This document shows, in pieces, positions 36,271 to 52,558 of a stretch of 64,000 nt of DNA. The notes beneath the pieces were generated by a model that was not told where the DNA came from, did no database searches, and was given only the letters and a program-made list of their open reading frames with translations. Origin of the DNA: Castanea sativa (taxonomy: Eukaryota > Streptophyta > Magnoliopsida > Fagales > Fagaceae); the NCBI RefSeq assembly GCF_040712315.1, contig NC_134022.1, forward strand, positions 1,612,001 to 1,676,000, read 5' to 3'. The position numbers and the translations under genes were made by a program. Within the stretch, counting starts at the first letter, position 1. The number at the start of each line of letters is the position of its first letter.

Positions 36271-36488
36271 TGAAAATAATGTAATGCTAGGAATACATTA
36301 AAAAAAAAAACACACAATTTTATAATACAATTTGTTATATAGTGAGTTTTGATTGGTAGTAGTATATTCCTACATGGTCTATCATCAAATATTCATCGAT
36401 TATAACTCGCTACAAAGTGACTTGTGATATAAAATTATATATTTTTATGTATCCACAACACACATGTGGACCACCATTGAGTATTACA
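36271..36488. mobile_element. MITE present in both duplication copies
   Basis: The left edge TGTAATGCTAGGAATACAT and the inverted right edge ATGTAATACTCAATGG are TIRs. The interior includes an inverted pair of TATAGTGAGTT and GCGAGTTATA-like pieces. The counterpart is at about 55622..55837. Confidence 0.55.
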
Positions 36489-36698
36489 TTTGAAAACCCA
36501 AGTTCACGTGGTTGATTGGTTGTGGATGAAGGTGATCTTTCTAAAGGGATTTTTTTTTTTTTACTCTTATCTTTTTATTACCCCCTCCAAAAAATAAAAT
36601 GCATTTCATCTTTCCTTTTATGTTGCAAAATTATTGTGAGTGTAGATTACCAATTACCACTTGACTTAGCACTTATGTTTGATATTGAATCCACTTAG

Positions 36699-37152
36699 AT
36701 TTATGATGATATTGAATCCACTTAGATTTACTCAATTTCAAGTAAAGTGTGTTTTTGTCATAAGATGTACAAACTACATAAAAATGTGACCCTAACAGTT
36801 ATGAAGTAGTGTTTGGAATGGTAAATAAATATCAGCCAGAGATGGAGAAAGAAGTTAAAAAAAAAAATTTCAAACAGTGTTAAATGATATATGTTCATAA
36901 GAAGCAAATTGGATATTTTTGAAAAAATTTTATACTACCTGATATTAGCCCACTAAAGATAGAAAGAGACAATGTAATTCAACATTGCATTTATAAAAAA
37001 ATGGGAGGGGGAAACTACATTAAATCGATATATATTAAATTCACCATCAATGTTTACTTTGTAAGAGGGAAAGGGAGGCGGAGACCAACCTTGAGGAGCC
37101 ATGGGTTTGGCTGGCCTGGGATAATCATTAGCACCTTGAAAGTCACGGATAT
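36699..37152 (+). repeat. Dispersed duplicate of 45601..46066
   Basis: The two segments are nearly identical direct copies, sharing ACTCAATTTCAAGTAAAGTG, ACCCTAACAGTTATGAAGTA and the GGGAAAGGGAGGCGGAGACC block. Here the left edge also carries a short tandem duplication of GATATTGAATCCACTTAG (36682 and 36705). It is non-coding. Confidence 0.8.
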
Positions 37153-37929
37153 AATTAGTTGGCATGGAGGCAATTGTCCTGCATACACGTATTTTTGCTG
37201 AATGGTACTTGTATTCGGAGATGTGAAAAAAATAAGTCTTATATGTGTTGCAATGTTTTAGCAATACTGCAACAACACTCTTTCATAATAAGAAATAGAA
37301 CAAGAAACCAGTTTTGGTTGTCTTCTGACCCATTACCACCATTATTTCCCTCACTAGGAGTCTTGGCCTGGTTTCCCTCAAAGACAATTTTTTTTTTTGA
37401 TTATTTGTTATAATATACAAACAGTTAGGGAAATATCAAAATCTTGTGACCAATCAATGTAAGCAGTTGAATATCACCATCCTCCTAGCTTGGTAAAATG
37501 GGAATAAATAAAAATTTACTTTTGGTTGGATGAACTTTCTAGGACCTCATCAGACGTGTTACAGCTTTTACTAAAATAATAAGGTATATGCTTAAATTGA
37601 TTTTTTTATGTGAGAAAAAATTAATTTGAAATATGGTATTCTTGATCAAATTTAGTTGTTTTTGCAACAATTGAAACAATGTCCAACAAAAAGGGAAAAA
37701 AAAAAGTAACACAAAACAAAAAAAATGTAAAAATATATATTTTAAGGATCAACTGCCTCCATGCCCAAGAACGTTGAGAATGTGCTTTTGTATAAGGTTA
37801 GGGATGAATTGATTAGGAGAGAGGAAGAAAGCTAAAAAGAAAATAATATAATATTCTCTCAAATTAATTAGATTAGCTAATAAGAAAAGCAATTAATTTT
37901 AAAGATGACATTGATTATAGTGATTTTCT
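37153..37929. other. Spacer, no gene seen
   Basis: AT-rich sequence with no recognisable coding, RNA or element boundary. Confidence 0.4.
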
Positions 37930-38170
37930 AACTATTAGATTTCTTAGAAATCTACGGTTTAAAAAATGTGTAACTTTTGTAGAGTTACATCAGGTGATTT
38001 TCTTTATTATTCTTATTTATTACATTCCAAACCTACCTCTAATCTCAAAAATAGGTATATTTTTCTCTCTGCTCTCTCTTTCTCATCCACTACACGTTTC
38101 TCTCTCCTCCATTGCTCTTCCACCTCCATTTTCATAAGGTTTCACCCCCACAATCACATAGAATCTGATA
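37930..38170. repeat. Left arm of a large inverted repeat (partner 43580..43960)
   Basis: The portion 37995..38170 is the reverse complement of 43577..43705 plus 43908..43960, once a MITE in the right arm is removed. Shared pieces include GGTATATTTTTCTCTCTGCT and CACTACACGTTTCTCTCTCC. The part at 37940..37993 is an end piece of the GTGTAACTTGAACC family in the opposite sense, so the junction near 37994 is rearranged. Confidence 0.65.
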
Positions 38171-38489
38171 CAAAAAATCTGAGACAACAAAGTCTAGTGA
38201 CAACTATTGATTCATTAGAACCGAAGCATGTAGCAATTATTTTGATACATTATCATGTGGAATGGTACGGAGGATATAGAAGCATCACTCCAGGCCTAGT
38301 TCACAACAAGAATCAAAGTTATTGTTAGGATAAAAAGTGATCTGTATTCCTTTGCAAGGAGATTGGATATTGATACTTCGATACTTTGATCCGATATGTG
38401 TTTTAGATTCATTCACTCTATAAACACTTAAAGAATCAACCATAGTAAAAAACAAATTACCGAAAGAGAGAAGGACAATATTCCTCTTT

Positions 38490-43350
<4,861 letters not shown>

Positions 43351-43579
43351 AGCACCGGAACAAGAAAAGAAAAGTAAGAAATATGAGAATAAAAATAAGA
43401 AATGGAGAGACAGATGATAAAAGAAAAGTATTGGGCATACACCGAAACAAGTCTTCATTTAATAATTCAATGTTTAATAATGACAATTAACTTTTCCAAT
43501 GTTTAATAATTACAATTAATTTTTTCCAATGTTTAATAATGACAATTATGAATTGTGTAAGTTTATAAGAGTTACACCA

Positions 43580-44075
43580 TAGATTCTATGTGGCTGTGCA
43601 GGTGGAACCTTATGAAAATGGAGATGGAAAACCAATGGAGGAGAGAGAAACGTGTAGTGGTTGAGAAAGAGAGAGCAGAGAGAAAAATATACCTATTTTT
43701 GGGATGAGTAATGCTACAGTTACAAACTATTTTACAACATTTTTACAAACTATTGATGTGACAAATTTTTATTAGTTCTAATATGGGTCTACCACTAATA
43801 TTACATTTATGTTTATCAATGATTATTTGAAAATTACTAAAGTCACATCAGCAGTTTGTAAAAATGTTGTAAAATAGTTTGTAGCTGCAACATTACTCTT
43901 TTGGGATTAGAGCTAGGTATGAAATGTTATACATAAGGATAATAAATGAGATCCTTATAAAAATATCAGTATTAATGAGTGCATTTTTTTTACCGTTGGA
44001 TCTACTTAAATCCAATGGTTTAGAAGATGTGTAACTCTAAAGAGTTATACCAGGTGTAACTTGAACCCATCATAT
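43580..44075. repeat. Right arm of the large inverted repeat, with a family end
   Basis: This is the inverted partner of 37995..38170, split by a MITE at 43706..43898. Its right edge (GTGTAACTTGAACCC) is an end of the same family as 38525..39791 and is followed by a (TA)n tract at about 44074..44090. Confidence 0.65.
43706..43898. mobile_element. Mutator-like MITE, 193 bp
   Basis: The TIRs are GAGTAATGCTACAGTTACAA and, inverted from the right, GAGTAATGTTGCAGCTACAA, extending about 55 bp inwards with few mismatches. The 9-bp target duplication TTTTGGGAT flanks it at 43697..43705 and 43899..43907. That size favours the Mutator superfamily. The uninterrupted counterpart at about 38045..38055 is an empty site. 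Confidence 0.87.
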
Positions 44076-44094
44076 ATATATATATATATGTTCC

Positions 44095-44705
44095 AGTCAA
44101 CTTAATTAACAAAATTTCTTATTATCAGAGTTTGATCTCCGTCTATACTCAAAATTAATTGATGTCTTGATTGATAATAGAAAAAGATATGGAATTCAAT
44201 CAAAGTCATAAGCAAACAAAAAGAAAAAAAAGTTCCGAGACATATTGCTGTTTTTTTTTTTTTTTTGCTTTTCATCTTCTTTCTTATGTTCATATTTAAG
44301 ATCCAAGACATTGTACCGGGTCATTTTGTTTCCTTCGATACATCTTTTTGTGTTTACTAGACTTTCCGCATTTCTTGACAAACTTAAGTTATTGTCATGA
44401 TAACAATACAATATTGACAAAGGTGACGCATTTTTCTCGCTTTTTGAGAGTTTTAAGTTATGTTATGGCCGAAATACATTATTATTCTATTAATTTTTAT
44501 AGTATATAGTATATAGTATATTGAGCAATTTTAGTCTTCAAGTGGACACTACCAATTTCTAAAATTTTAAAAATGAATGCTATTAATTTTTAGTCTTCAA
44601 GTGATGCATAGTTTTTCTCAAAAAAAAAAAAAAAAGTGATGCATAGTTACAGTACAGTTCTACTAGTAGAAGTGTATTGTAGCATGTATTAAAATAATTT
44701 GGCAT
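44095..44705 (+). repeat. Dispersed duplicate of 61030..61599
   Basis: The two segments are collinear direct copies: TTATTATCAGAGTTTGATCT, ATTGTACCGGGTCATTTTGT, GACTTTCCGCATTTCTTGAC and TTCTACTAGTAGAAGTGTA all recur in order. The match ends at TTTGGCATAT in both; at the other locus a LINE begins there. The copy here carries an extra 40-nt tandem piece around an A-run near 44620. It is non-coding. Confidence 0.8.
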
Positions 44706-45600
44706 ATGACATTTTTGATGAAATGCTAAAAATTTAGCATTTAGCACACCTAATTCTAGTGATTTTTAATACCATTATAATATAGATTGCCCTTGTTTTA
44801 TTAATTCAATTACCGAGTTGATTAATTATCCAAATTACATGCAATATTGTGGAGGTACAAACAAATCACCGATCTAAACTAAACTGTAGTGGAAATTAAA
44901 TTTGACATAAAGATTTGTTAATTAATGGAAAAAACCTTCACAAGGCAAAAACTCGACCGGTGGATGTTAGGTCATCACTCCCAAAAAGCCACTAATCAAG
45001 AACAAATGGTTGCAAGTATAAGGAATCTTACCACTACCTGGTCTATCCCAAAATAATAACCTATAGTTGAACCCTTACACTAATCTCCAATTAGACTTGA
45101 TCTTATAGAGACTTGATCTTATAGAGACTTCTTCTCTGCACAAATCTCCAATTTGTGACAAATAGCCCAGCAACTTGATGATTATTGTTGGATGCAAAGT
45201 TCTTCAATCCACGCTTGTAGACTTGAAAGCAACTTGATTACAAAACCCTAATTAGGCACACAAGAATATTGCAGCTTCACAAAAGGCATGTATCTCAATA
45301 AGAGTTTCTCTGTGCATGCCTCTGTATTAGATGACGACTATAAAATAATGCTTTTATATTCTTTGGAGCCCTAGAGCATGAAACCATAGAAAAGCCTTGT
45401 CATTATGGGCCAAAAACATATCTACACATTCAGAATCTGTAAACCTCGATAAATCGAAGGTATCGCGATTCATTAAAGCTCGATAAATCAATGGTGTCAA
45501 GCTAGGTATCAAGACAACTTGTTTTGACTTTTCTTGTACTATTTCTTGAGTAATATTTATGTCTTCAACAATACCACTTGTTATACTTCTTCAAAGTACT
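44706..45600. other. Spacer with LTR-like sequence
   Basis: Sequence around 44830..45550 has the look of decayed LTR or untranslated retroelement sequence, with a short tandem TAGAGACTTGATCTTA (about 45095..45130). No boundary or gene could be fixed. Confidence 0.35.
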
Positions 45601-46066
45601 TCATGATGATATTGAATCCACTTAGATCTACTCAATTCCAAGTAAAGTGTGTTTTTGTCATAAGATATGCAAATTACATAAAAATGTGACCCTAACAGTT
45701 ATGAAGTATTTGGAATGGTAAATAAATATCAGCCAGAGATGGAGAAAAAAAAAAAACTGAGAAATTATCAAACAGTGTTAAATGACATTTGTTCATAAGA
45801 AGCAAATTGGATATTTTTGAAAATTTTTGATACTACCTGATATTAGCCCACTAAAGATAGAAAGAAACAATGTAATTGAATTACAGTAATTCAACATTGG
45901 ATTTATAAAAAAAATGGGAGGGGGAAACTACATTGAATCGAAATATATTAAATTCACCATCAATGTTTACTTTGTAAGAGGGAAAGGGAGGCGGAGACCA
46001 ACCTTGAGAAACCATGGGTTTGGCTGGCTTAGGATAATATTTGCACCTTGAAAGTCACAGATATAA
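45601..46066 (+). repeat. Dispersed duplicate of 36699..37152
   Basis: This is a near-identical direct copy of 36699..37152. Similarity stops at 46066, exactly where LINE sequence begins on the minus strand, so the junction marks an insertion or recombination point. Confidence 0.8.
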
Positions 46067-47490
46067 TTAGCACACCATTGCACTATAATCTCCCCAAATT
46101 TTACAGTACCCCATGCCTGTTTGCATTCCAATTAGACCACATAGCCCAAGCAATGGTCACCACCAAAGATAACAGATCATCGTCACTCTCCTCGATAAAC
46201 ACCAAATACCAAAAAAGGTCCATAAACTCCAAAAAATACAACCTACTGCTATTCGTAAAAATCAAAGTAAGGCCCCAAATATTAGCGCTAGCTTACAACT
46301 CTAGAACAGGTGCCTAGTAGATTCGGCCCCACTGTTACATTCTTCACATAGATCAGAGTCCACAATCCCCTCTTCTTGAGATTGGATAGTGTTGGTAAAA
46401 TATTTTTGCAGGCTCTCCATGCAAAGTTCTTCACTTGGTTAGGAATTCGTAGGCTCCAAAGCTTCTTCCAAAATTTCATGAGATCATCATAGTTAGAGCT
46501 ACTACCAAGTACATCTCTCAAGTCTATGACTAACTTGTAGGCACTTCTAAATGAAAAAATTCCATTTGCAGTGGAGTGCCGTATTCCATATCAAAGTATC
46601 ATCAGGAAGGGGAAAACTTAGAGGTAAACTCAAAATAGTATTGGCTTCATGGGGTGAAAAACTTATCTGGCCAGACTAACTCAGTTTTCCATGCACCCAA
46701 ACTACTATTAATTAAATCACTAACCAAAGCATAATCTCCAAGAGTGTTCTGAGGCTTAATTACCTTGAAAGCAGATGGGGTTGGAAGCGACTTGTTTGCC
46801 CATATCTAAATATTTTTACCATTCCACCTCTCCATCTCACACTGTGTCTTACAATATGTTGAGCTATCATGATACTCCTCCATGAATAAAATGGCCTTTT
46901 CCAAAGTAGCATCCACAAAATCACAATTCGGAAAATATTTGGCTTCAAGAACACGATAGGCGAGAGAATTAGGATTAGATTGCAATTCCATCCTTGTTTT
47001 GCTAGTAAAGCCAAATTAAATTCCTTCAACATTTTAAAACCCATGCCCCCTTGAGATTTCGGAATGCATAACTTTTCCCAATTAATCTAGGCTATCTTCT
47101 TCTCATCACCTCTCTACCCCTACCAAAAGTTTCGAACCATACTCATTAACTCATCACATATAGAGTCTAGAATTTTGAAACAACCTATAGAATAAGTTGG
47201 GACCACTTAAGCTACTGCCTTGATCAATATTTCCTTCCATGACTTTGATAAGAGCTTCTCTTTCCACCCTAACAATTTATTTTCTACCTTCACCTTCAAA
47301 TCCAAAAAAGTATTATGCTTTAATCAATCAACCAACCAAAGATGAACGACCAAGATACTTCTCATGTTGTCTTATCACTTGAGCCTCAAATCGGGATTTA
47401 AATTCTGCCTAGATATTAGGAGTATTTTTGCTAAAGAACAAGGAAGTTTTCACTTTATTAAGTTGTTGCTCTGATGCATTCACATAAATA
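46067..47490 (-). pseudogene. LINE ORF2 relic, truncated at both ends
   Basis: The minus strand shows late reverse-transcriptase sequence (ASEQQLNKVKTSLFFSKN near 47450, then HEKYLGR), a GFKMLKEFNLALLAKQGW segment at 47044..46980, and a YRVLEAKYFPN segment. A zf-RVT-like region follows at about 46480 (FWKKLWSLRIPNQVKNFAWR). Frames change often and stops are frequent, so it is older than the LINE at 39881..43350. RNase H, the poly-A tail and everything before the late RT are missing. Confidence 0.75.
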
Positions 47491-48632
47491 TGGAAGAGTG
47501 TTCTCTACAAAGAATCACACTCTTCCATATATAAACTTAAATAATTAAAAATAATAATTATGTCTTATTTTCTCAAAGTACTAAATCCCTAATGCCTTTA
47601 TCCCTCCACTAATCGTTAATTTTTTTTATTCAAATTACATGTTTAAAATTTTTTTACTTAGATTAATCTCTTGAAATAATTGTTATTAGCTATAAATTGA
47701 TTATTTGTGTTTATTGTTATGTACTTGTTTATTTGTTTTTTATTAATGTTGACTAATTTATTTTGTATCAATTTTTCTTCTAATCTTATTTTTTAGCCTC
47801 CCCCTTCCCCCCGCGAACTAAATCCTAGTTTCTACACTGAACCGAGGTTTGGTAGAGAGCTTGGGCTCACTAGATTTGGATTTTCTAGCGGTGACAAAGA
47901 GGTTTTCAAGTTTGGATTGGTGCATATTATTTTCAGGTTGGGTTGGGCCGGAGATGGTTTTTTTTTTTTTTTTTTATGACTTTTGGAGGCTTTTTTTGAG
48001 ATCCATTGATGGTTAGAATTTGTGACGGTGGCTGATTGGGGCTGACAAATGGTGATGGCTAACTTTGGGTTGTTACTTCGTGGCATTGGAGATGGGTTCG
48101 ACGATGTGAGTTTCTCTTTGTTTGGTGGTTGCAAGTTATGGGTATAAAATTTTCTAGATTGCTACGATTTTTTGGGTTTATGGGAAATTGGGAATGAAAT
48201 TTCCTTGGTGGCAATGGGTATGGGTTCAACAATGATTTTGGGTAGGACCCACCGCAAGGACTAGGAAGAGTCGGTACAACATTGTTGAAGATGGTATGGT
48301 ATTATCGAATGCTTTGGCAAGCATTGCAAAGCATGCACTGCTGGGTTGATAGCTGATTATGTAGCCCATCGTTGTGAACTTTCTTGAGAGAGGGGTTCTA
48401 GAGATAGGAAGAGAGAGAAAATATAATGATTGAAATGTAGAAGAATAAATATTTAATAAAATAAAATTTTAAAATATGTATTTTTTTTCCTTCAAAAAAA
48501 ATATATATATGTATTTTTTTTTTTTAGAAAAGTTAACGGATGATCTAAGATATTAGTTTAGGAACTATTTTAAGAAATATTTTATTGGAAAGTAATAAAA
48601 TAATTAATTTTCCTAATAACTTTTTTATATTT
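47491..48632. other. Spacer, G/T-rich then AT-rich
   Basis: A G/T-rich stretch (about 47840..48300) resembles in composition the interior of the elements at 27.5-28.9 and 51.1-51.5 kb, but no edge or open frame is convincing. Confidence 0.4.
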
Positions 48633-49240
48633 TTCTTGAAAGTGAAGTTAAAACCTTCCTAAGGACACTATTAACGTAACTTCTTCATTTTTTTTTTTTT
48701 TTAAAGCAGTTGTATAAAATATAATGGTAAGTTGTTATATATGTAGAGTAATGATCAGGACACAACTTTGTACACAACTTTGTACACAACTCGTCACTTG
48801 GTGAGTTGTAAGTGGTGGAAGTGTGTTCCCACATGGCCCACCATTACACTTCCACCACTTACAATTCGTCACATGGCGAGTTGTGATACAAAATTGTGCA
48901 CAAATTTGTGTCCTGATCATTACTCTTTTATGTATTTTCTTGAAAGTGAAGTTAAAACTTTCCTAATATGATTTATTAACAATTGCCTTAAGGTCCTGTA
49001 AAAAAAATTGCCCTAAGAACACCATTAACATAACTTTTTTTTAAAAAAATAGAATGGTAAGTTTTTATGTAAAGTAATGCTCATGACACAACTTTATGCA
49101 CAACTCGCCACGCAGTGAGTTGTGAGTGGTGGAAGTGTGTTCCCATATGGCCCACCATTACACTTCCACCACTTACAATTCACCACATGGCAAGTCGTGA
49201 CACAAAATTGTGTCCTGAGCATTACTCTTTTATGAATTTT
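48633..49240. repeat. Roughly 300-bp tandem duplication, each unit with a MITE
   Basis: The block beginning TTCTTGAAAGTGAAGTTAAA occurs at about 48633 and 48936. Each unit ends with a MITE (48745..48927 and 49073..49228) whose TIRs are AGTAATGATCAGGACACAA and AGTAATGCTCAGGACACAA. Both MITEs contain the inverted core ACTTCCACCACTTACAA / GTAAGTGGTGGAAGTGT. The whole unit, MITE included, was duplicated. Confidence 0.75.
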
Positions 49241-49514
49241 AGTAAAATAAACAACTAGCATTGGGGGTGCAAACACCTCTTAGTTGCTATTTTACAACTC
49301 AAGCCACCTAAAACCCACTCCATTTGGGTTTGTAAATTTAAAAAAATTTGCAACCTATGAACAATAAGAGCATTAGCATCCGAGGATGCGAAAAAAAAAA
49401 AAATTTTCAGATCTTCAAATACCACTTTATCAATTTTACTATCTCATTTTACAACTCAGAGTACTAACATCCAGGTTTCTAACCTAGTCTCTATTTTGCC
49501 ATATAAAAAGTTAC
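49241..49514. other. Short spacer with MITE-like fragment
   Basis: A fragment beginning AAGAGCATTAGCATCCG near 49370 resembles one end of GAGCATCCAC-type elements. The rest is unrecognised. Confidence 0.35.
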
Positions 49515-49579
49515 TTTATCTCTATTTCTATCTCTTTGTTTAACATGTAAGGCCGTGAACACCAAAAGGAGTAAACAAC

Positions 49580-49713
49580 AATTTGGTAGAGTGGTTTAAG
49601 TTATTTTGTTTGAGTGTTTTTGATATACGTGTAAGTGAAAAAGTATGTGAAAATGTATGTAATGTTGTTTAAAATATAAGTTATTGTATTAAAACTCACA
49701 TGCCAAACAGGCC
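49580..49713. mobile_element. Tourist-like MITE of the GGCCTGTTTGG family
   Basis: The right end, inverted, reads GGCCTGTTTGGCATGTGAG. The left end is eroded (ATTTGGTAGAGTGG). The core matches 35009..35143 and 51750..51887. Confidence 0.6.
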
Positions 49714-49992
49714 TAAAAGTTTAAACCTGGCTAAGTTTTTTTTGTATGGTGGGTCTGTAGATGTCATATATCATATATAACTCATGGTTGTGATTTTTTT
49801 TTTTTACCATTTTGTTTATATCTTTTATGCAATATATTAATAATAATATTACCGTGCTGGCATGTTTAGCAAAAAAATAGAATAAAATATTACCGTGTTG
49901 GCATGTTGTTGATTTGCTCATGCCTGAATGTATGTGTTATTGAAACTTGAAACATCAAAGTGAATGTTATGTAAGAATCCTATATAATATTA

Positions 49993-50095
49993 TGAATTTT
50001 GCTCATGTGTGCCCTTAGGACACACAATAATTAACATTTTTTTCGAAAATGGATGGGTTAATGTGTGCCCTTAGGGCACACATTAACCGGACCCA
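49993..50095. mobile_element. Double-hairpin foldback MITE, copy 2
   Basis: It carries GTGTGCCCTTAGGACACAC near the left end and GTGTGCCCTTAGGGCACAC near the right end. The paralogous site in copy A (about 26521..26540, CTATATAATATTAATTGTG) is empty. Confidence 0.7.
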
Positions 50096-50693
50096 TTATT
50101 AATAATGTTGTGTAGTTTCTCATTAGTGTAGACTTGATTGTTCATACTTTTTTTCTTTTTTAAATAACTAAATAACTCATTCATAAAATTTAATATTGTT
50201 TCAAAATATGAGTGATTTGTGGGAAAAATTTTCACAATTTATGTATATTTTAAGGAAAGAAAATGTTTAGTATAATGAAGAATGTAGGGCACAATTTTCG
50301 TTGAGTTAAAGTTATTTATGAAATAAATAAAAAAAACCTAAAAATTTTATTATTTAGTTGCCCCTAAAAATAATTTTTGGCTCTGCCACTGCGTCCCAAA
50401 AATGAGGAGTGGAAGCTAAAATAGTGAGCCCCTTGCGCGTGCGGGGGATGGGGATGGTTTGTAGGATATGACAAAGTTTACTTTCAATGCATCCAGTATG
50501 TGAAATGGTATCATAATGTTTGAGAATATCAAGAAAGTCACATTGAGGATATTCTTATGCATTTTCAGATGGTAAGAATTACAGAACGATTTTTCATGAA
50601 ATAAATCCAAGTGTAGTGAGAAAAATCATCCCAAAAACTAAATTGCTATTTTTAGCACCACCAATTACAAAAATAGGAGCACATTGATGAAGC

Positions 50694-50763
<70 letters not shown>

Positions 50764-51749
50764 AGCTTCTCAGCTAGTTAGCTATGGTGCACAGCCAAAA
50801 ATAATTGTGAACTGGAGCTTAAAGGTAAAAAAATAAAAACAATATTTTACGCTTTCACGTTGACAAAGATTATTTAAATCAATTTTCTTTTTCTTTTTCC
50901 TTTTCTCCTTTATTCCCGTTGCAACTTAAGCCTCTCTTACTCAACCTTAGATTTTCTTTTTCCTCAGATTTCTCTCTTCCTCAACCTCGCCTGCCCAATC
51001 GTCGACTATCCAGCTTCGGTCACCTTTTCCTTCACTTGCTGCCGATCTCACTTGTACTCTTCTCCCTTAATTTTTTTTCTTTTCGTTTCTTTTCTTTTTT
51101 TTCAGATCAGTGTGTGGATTGTGGATATAGATCGGTTTGCTGGGTTTTATGGGTCAAATCGATTTGCTGGGTTTCGTGGGTCAAATCGGCGTGTGGGTTG
51201 GGGCTTGTGATGGGTGTTGTGGATGACCATGGTTGATAAGGGTGGGTTTGTGGTGGTAATAAATTTTTTTTTTTTTAAATTTGAGTCGTGGTGGGCTGGT
51301 TGTGGTTGCGGCAGTGGGTGGTGGGTGGTTGTGATTGGGTTGGTTATGTTGATAAAGGTGGCTGGGTTTGGGGTTGCTGGGTTTGTGTTTGGCTGAATTG
51401 GGGTTGCGGGGTTTGGTGGTGGCTGTGGCTGTGGCTGTGGCTATGGCTGTGGTTAGTTATTGAAGGGTGTGGTGCATATTATTATTATTATTTTAATCAA
51501 ATACTTAAAAATATAGATTGTTAGGTGTGAAAAGGTAAAAAAAGATAAAATGATTTTTGTAAATGTCAAATAGTTAAGAGAGTATTTGGTAGAGTAGTTT
51601 GAGATAAAATTTTTGTAAATTTTTGAAATACGTGTGGGTGAAAAAATATGTGAAAATGTGTGTAATATTGTTTCAAATGTAAAATGTGAGTTTGAGATGG
51701 GAAAACAGTCGGATCCTAAATTTTTAGCTCTATTGTTGTGGATGCTTTA

Positions 51750-51887
51750 GGGCTGTTTGGTAGAGTAGTTTAAGATGAGATTTTTATAATTTTTTGAAAT
51801 ATGTATAGGTGAAAATATGTGTGAAAATGTGTGTAATGTTGTTTAAAATATAAAAATGTGAGTTTGGGATGGAGTAGCAAACAAGCC
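51750..51887. mobile_element. Tourist-like MITE with TTA target duplication
   Basis: The ends are GGGCTGTTTGGTAGAG and, inverted, GGCTTGTTTGCTACTCC. TTA flanks it at 51747..51749 and 51888..51890. The paralogous site in copy A near 29017 (GGATGCTTTAATGTTTGAG) has a single TTA and no insertion. This assigns the family to PIF/Harbinger. Confidence 0.87.
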
Positions 51888-52184
51888 TTAATGTTTGAGA
51901 ATATCAAGAAAGTCATGTTGAGGATATTCTTGTGCATTTTTTGTAAGAATTACAAAACAATTTTTTATGAAATAAATCCAAGTGTAGTGACAAAAATCAT
52001 CTCCAAAACAACAAAATATCTTGACCCCCCTTCCCCGGTCTTGTTGCAATGGGAAAGGGCCCATACATTAAAATGAATGAGATCAAAAGTTGCTTTAGGA
52101 TTAAGGGTCCCTTTTATGATAGGGCAATGCAAGTTGCTTGCCAATGTGACATAACATAAAATCAAAATGACTATTGAAAATTAA

Positions 52185-52426
52185 GAGCATCCACAGTAGA
52201 TGTGCCAAATGCCAAATATTTGGCACATTTGGTACACCAAACACAAAAACGGAGCATTATCAGATGTGTCAAATGTGTCATATTTTTGTAACATTGAACA
52301 GTAATGTTGCATTTTTGCCACGGTACGGATGGATGTTGCAAAATGCATTTATTATTTTTTATTCGACTTTTCTCTCTCCTCTCACTTCTTTAATTGATTT
52401 TTTTTAGCTCTATTGTTGTAGATGCT
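52185..52426. mobile_element. GAGCATCCAC-type element between tandem duplicates
   Basis: The left end GAGCATCCACAGTAG and the inverted right end AGCATCTACAACAATAG are TIRs. It separates the two halves of the local duplication 51718..52183 / 52404..52853, and its right end is shared with the second half. Confidence 0.6.
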
Positions 52427-52429
52427 TTA

Positions 52430-52558
52430 AGGGTGTTTGGTAGAGTAATTTGAGATGAGATTTTTGTAGCTTTTTGAAATATGTGTAAGTAAAAATGTGT
52501 GTGAAAATATTGTTTAAAATAAAAAAATGTGAGTTTGAGAAGAAGTAGCAAACAAGCC
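52430..52558. mobile_element. Tourist-like MITE, duplicate of 51750..51887
   Basis: It has the same family ends and TTA flanks (52427..52429 and 52559..52561). It probably arose by the local tandem duplication, because surrounding copia sequence is duplicated with it. Confidence 0.75.

Larger units (their letters stand above)
25980..36690 (+). repeat. Segmental duplication, copy A
   Basis: The sequence from about 25980 to 36690 is collinear with about 49515 to 57260 in the same orientation, interrupted by insertions or deletions in one copy or the other. Shared landmarks are the right half of the hAT-like element, the copia gag and integrase relic, the block at 34780..35008 (copy B 54863..55096), and the MITE at about 36271..36488 (copy B about 55620..55840). 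Copy A holds about 3.4 kb (31378..34778) that copy B lacks. Confidence 0.85.
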
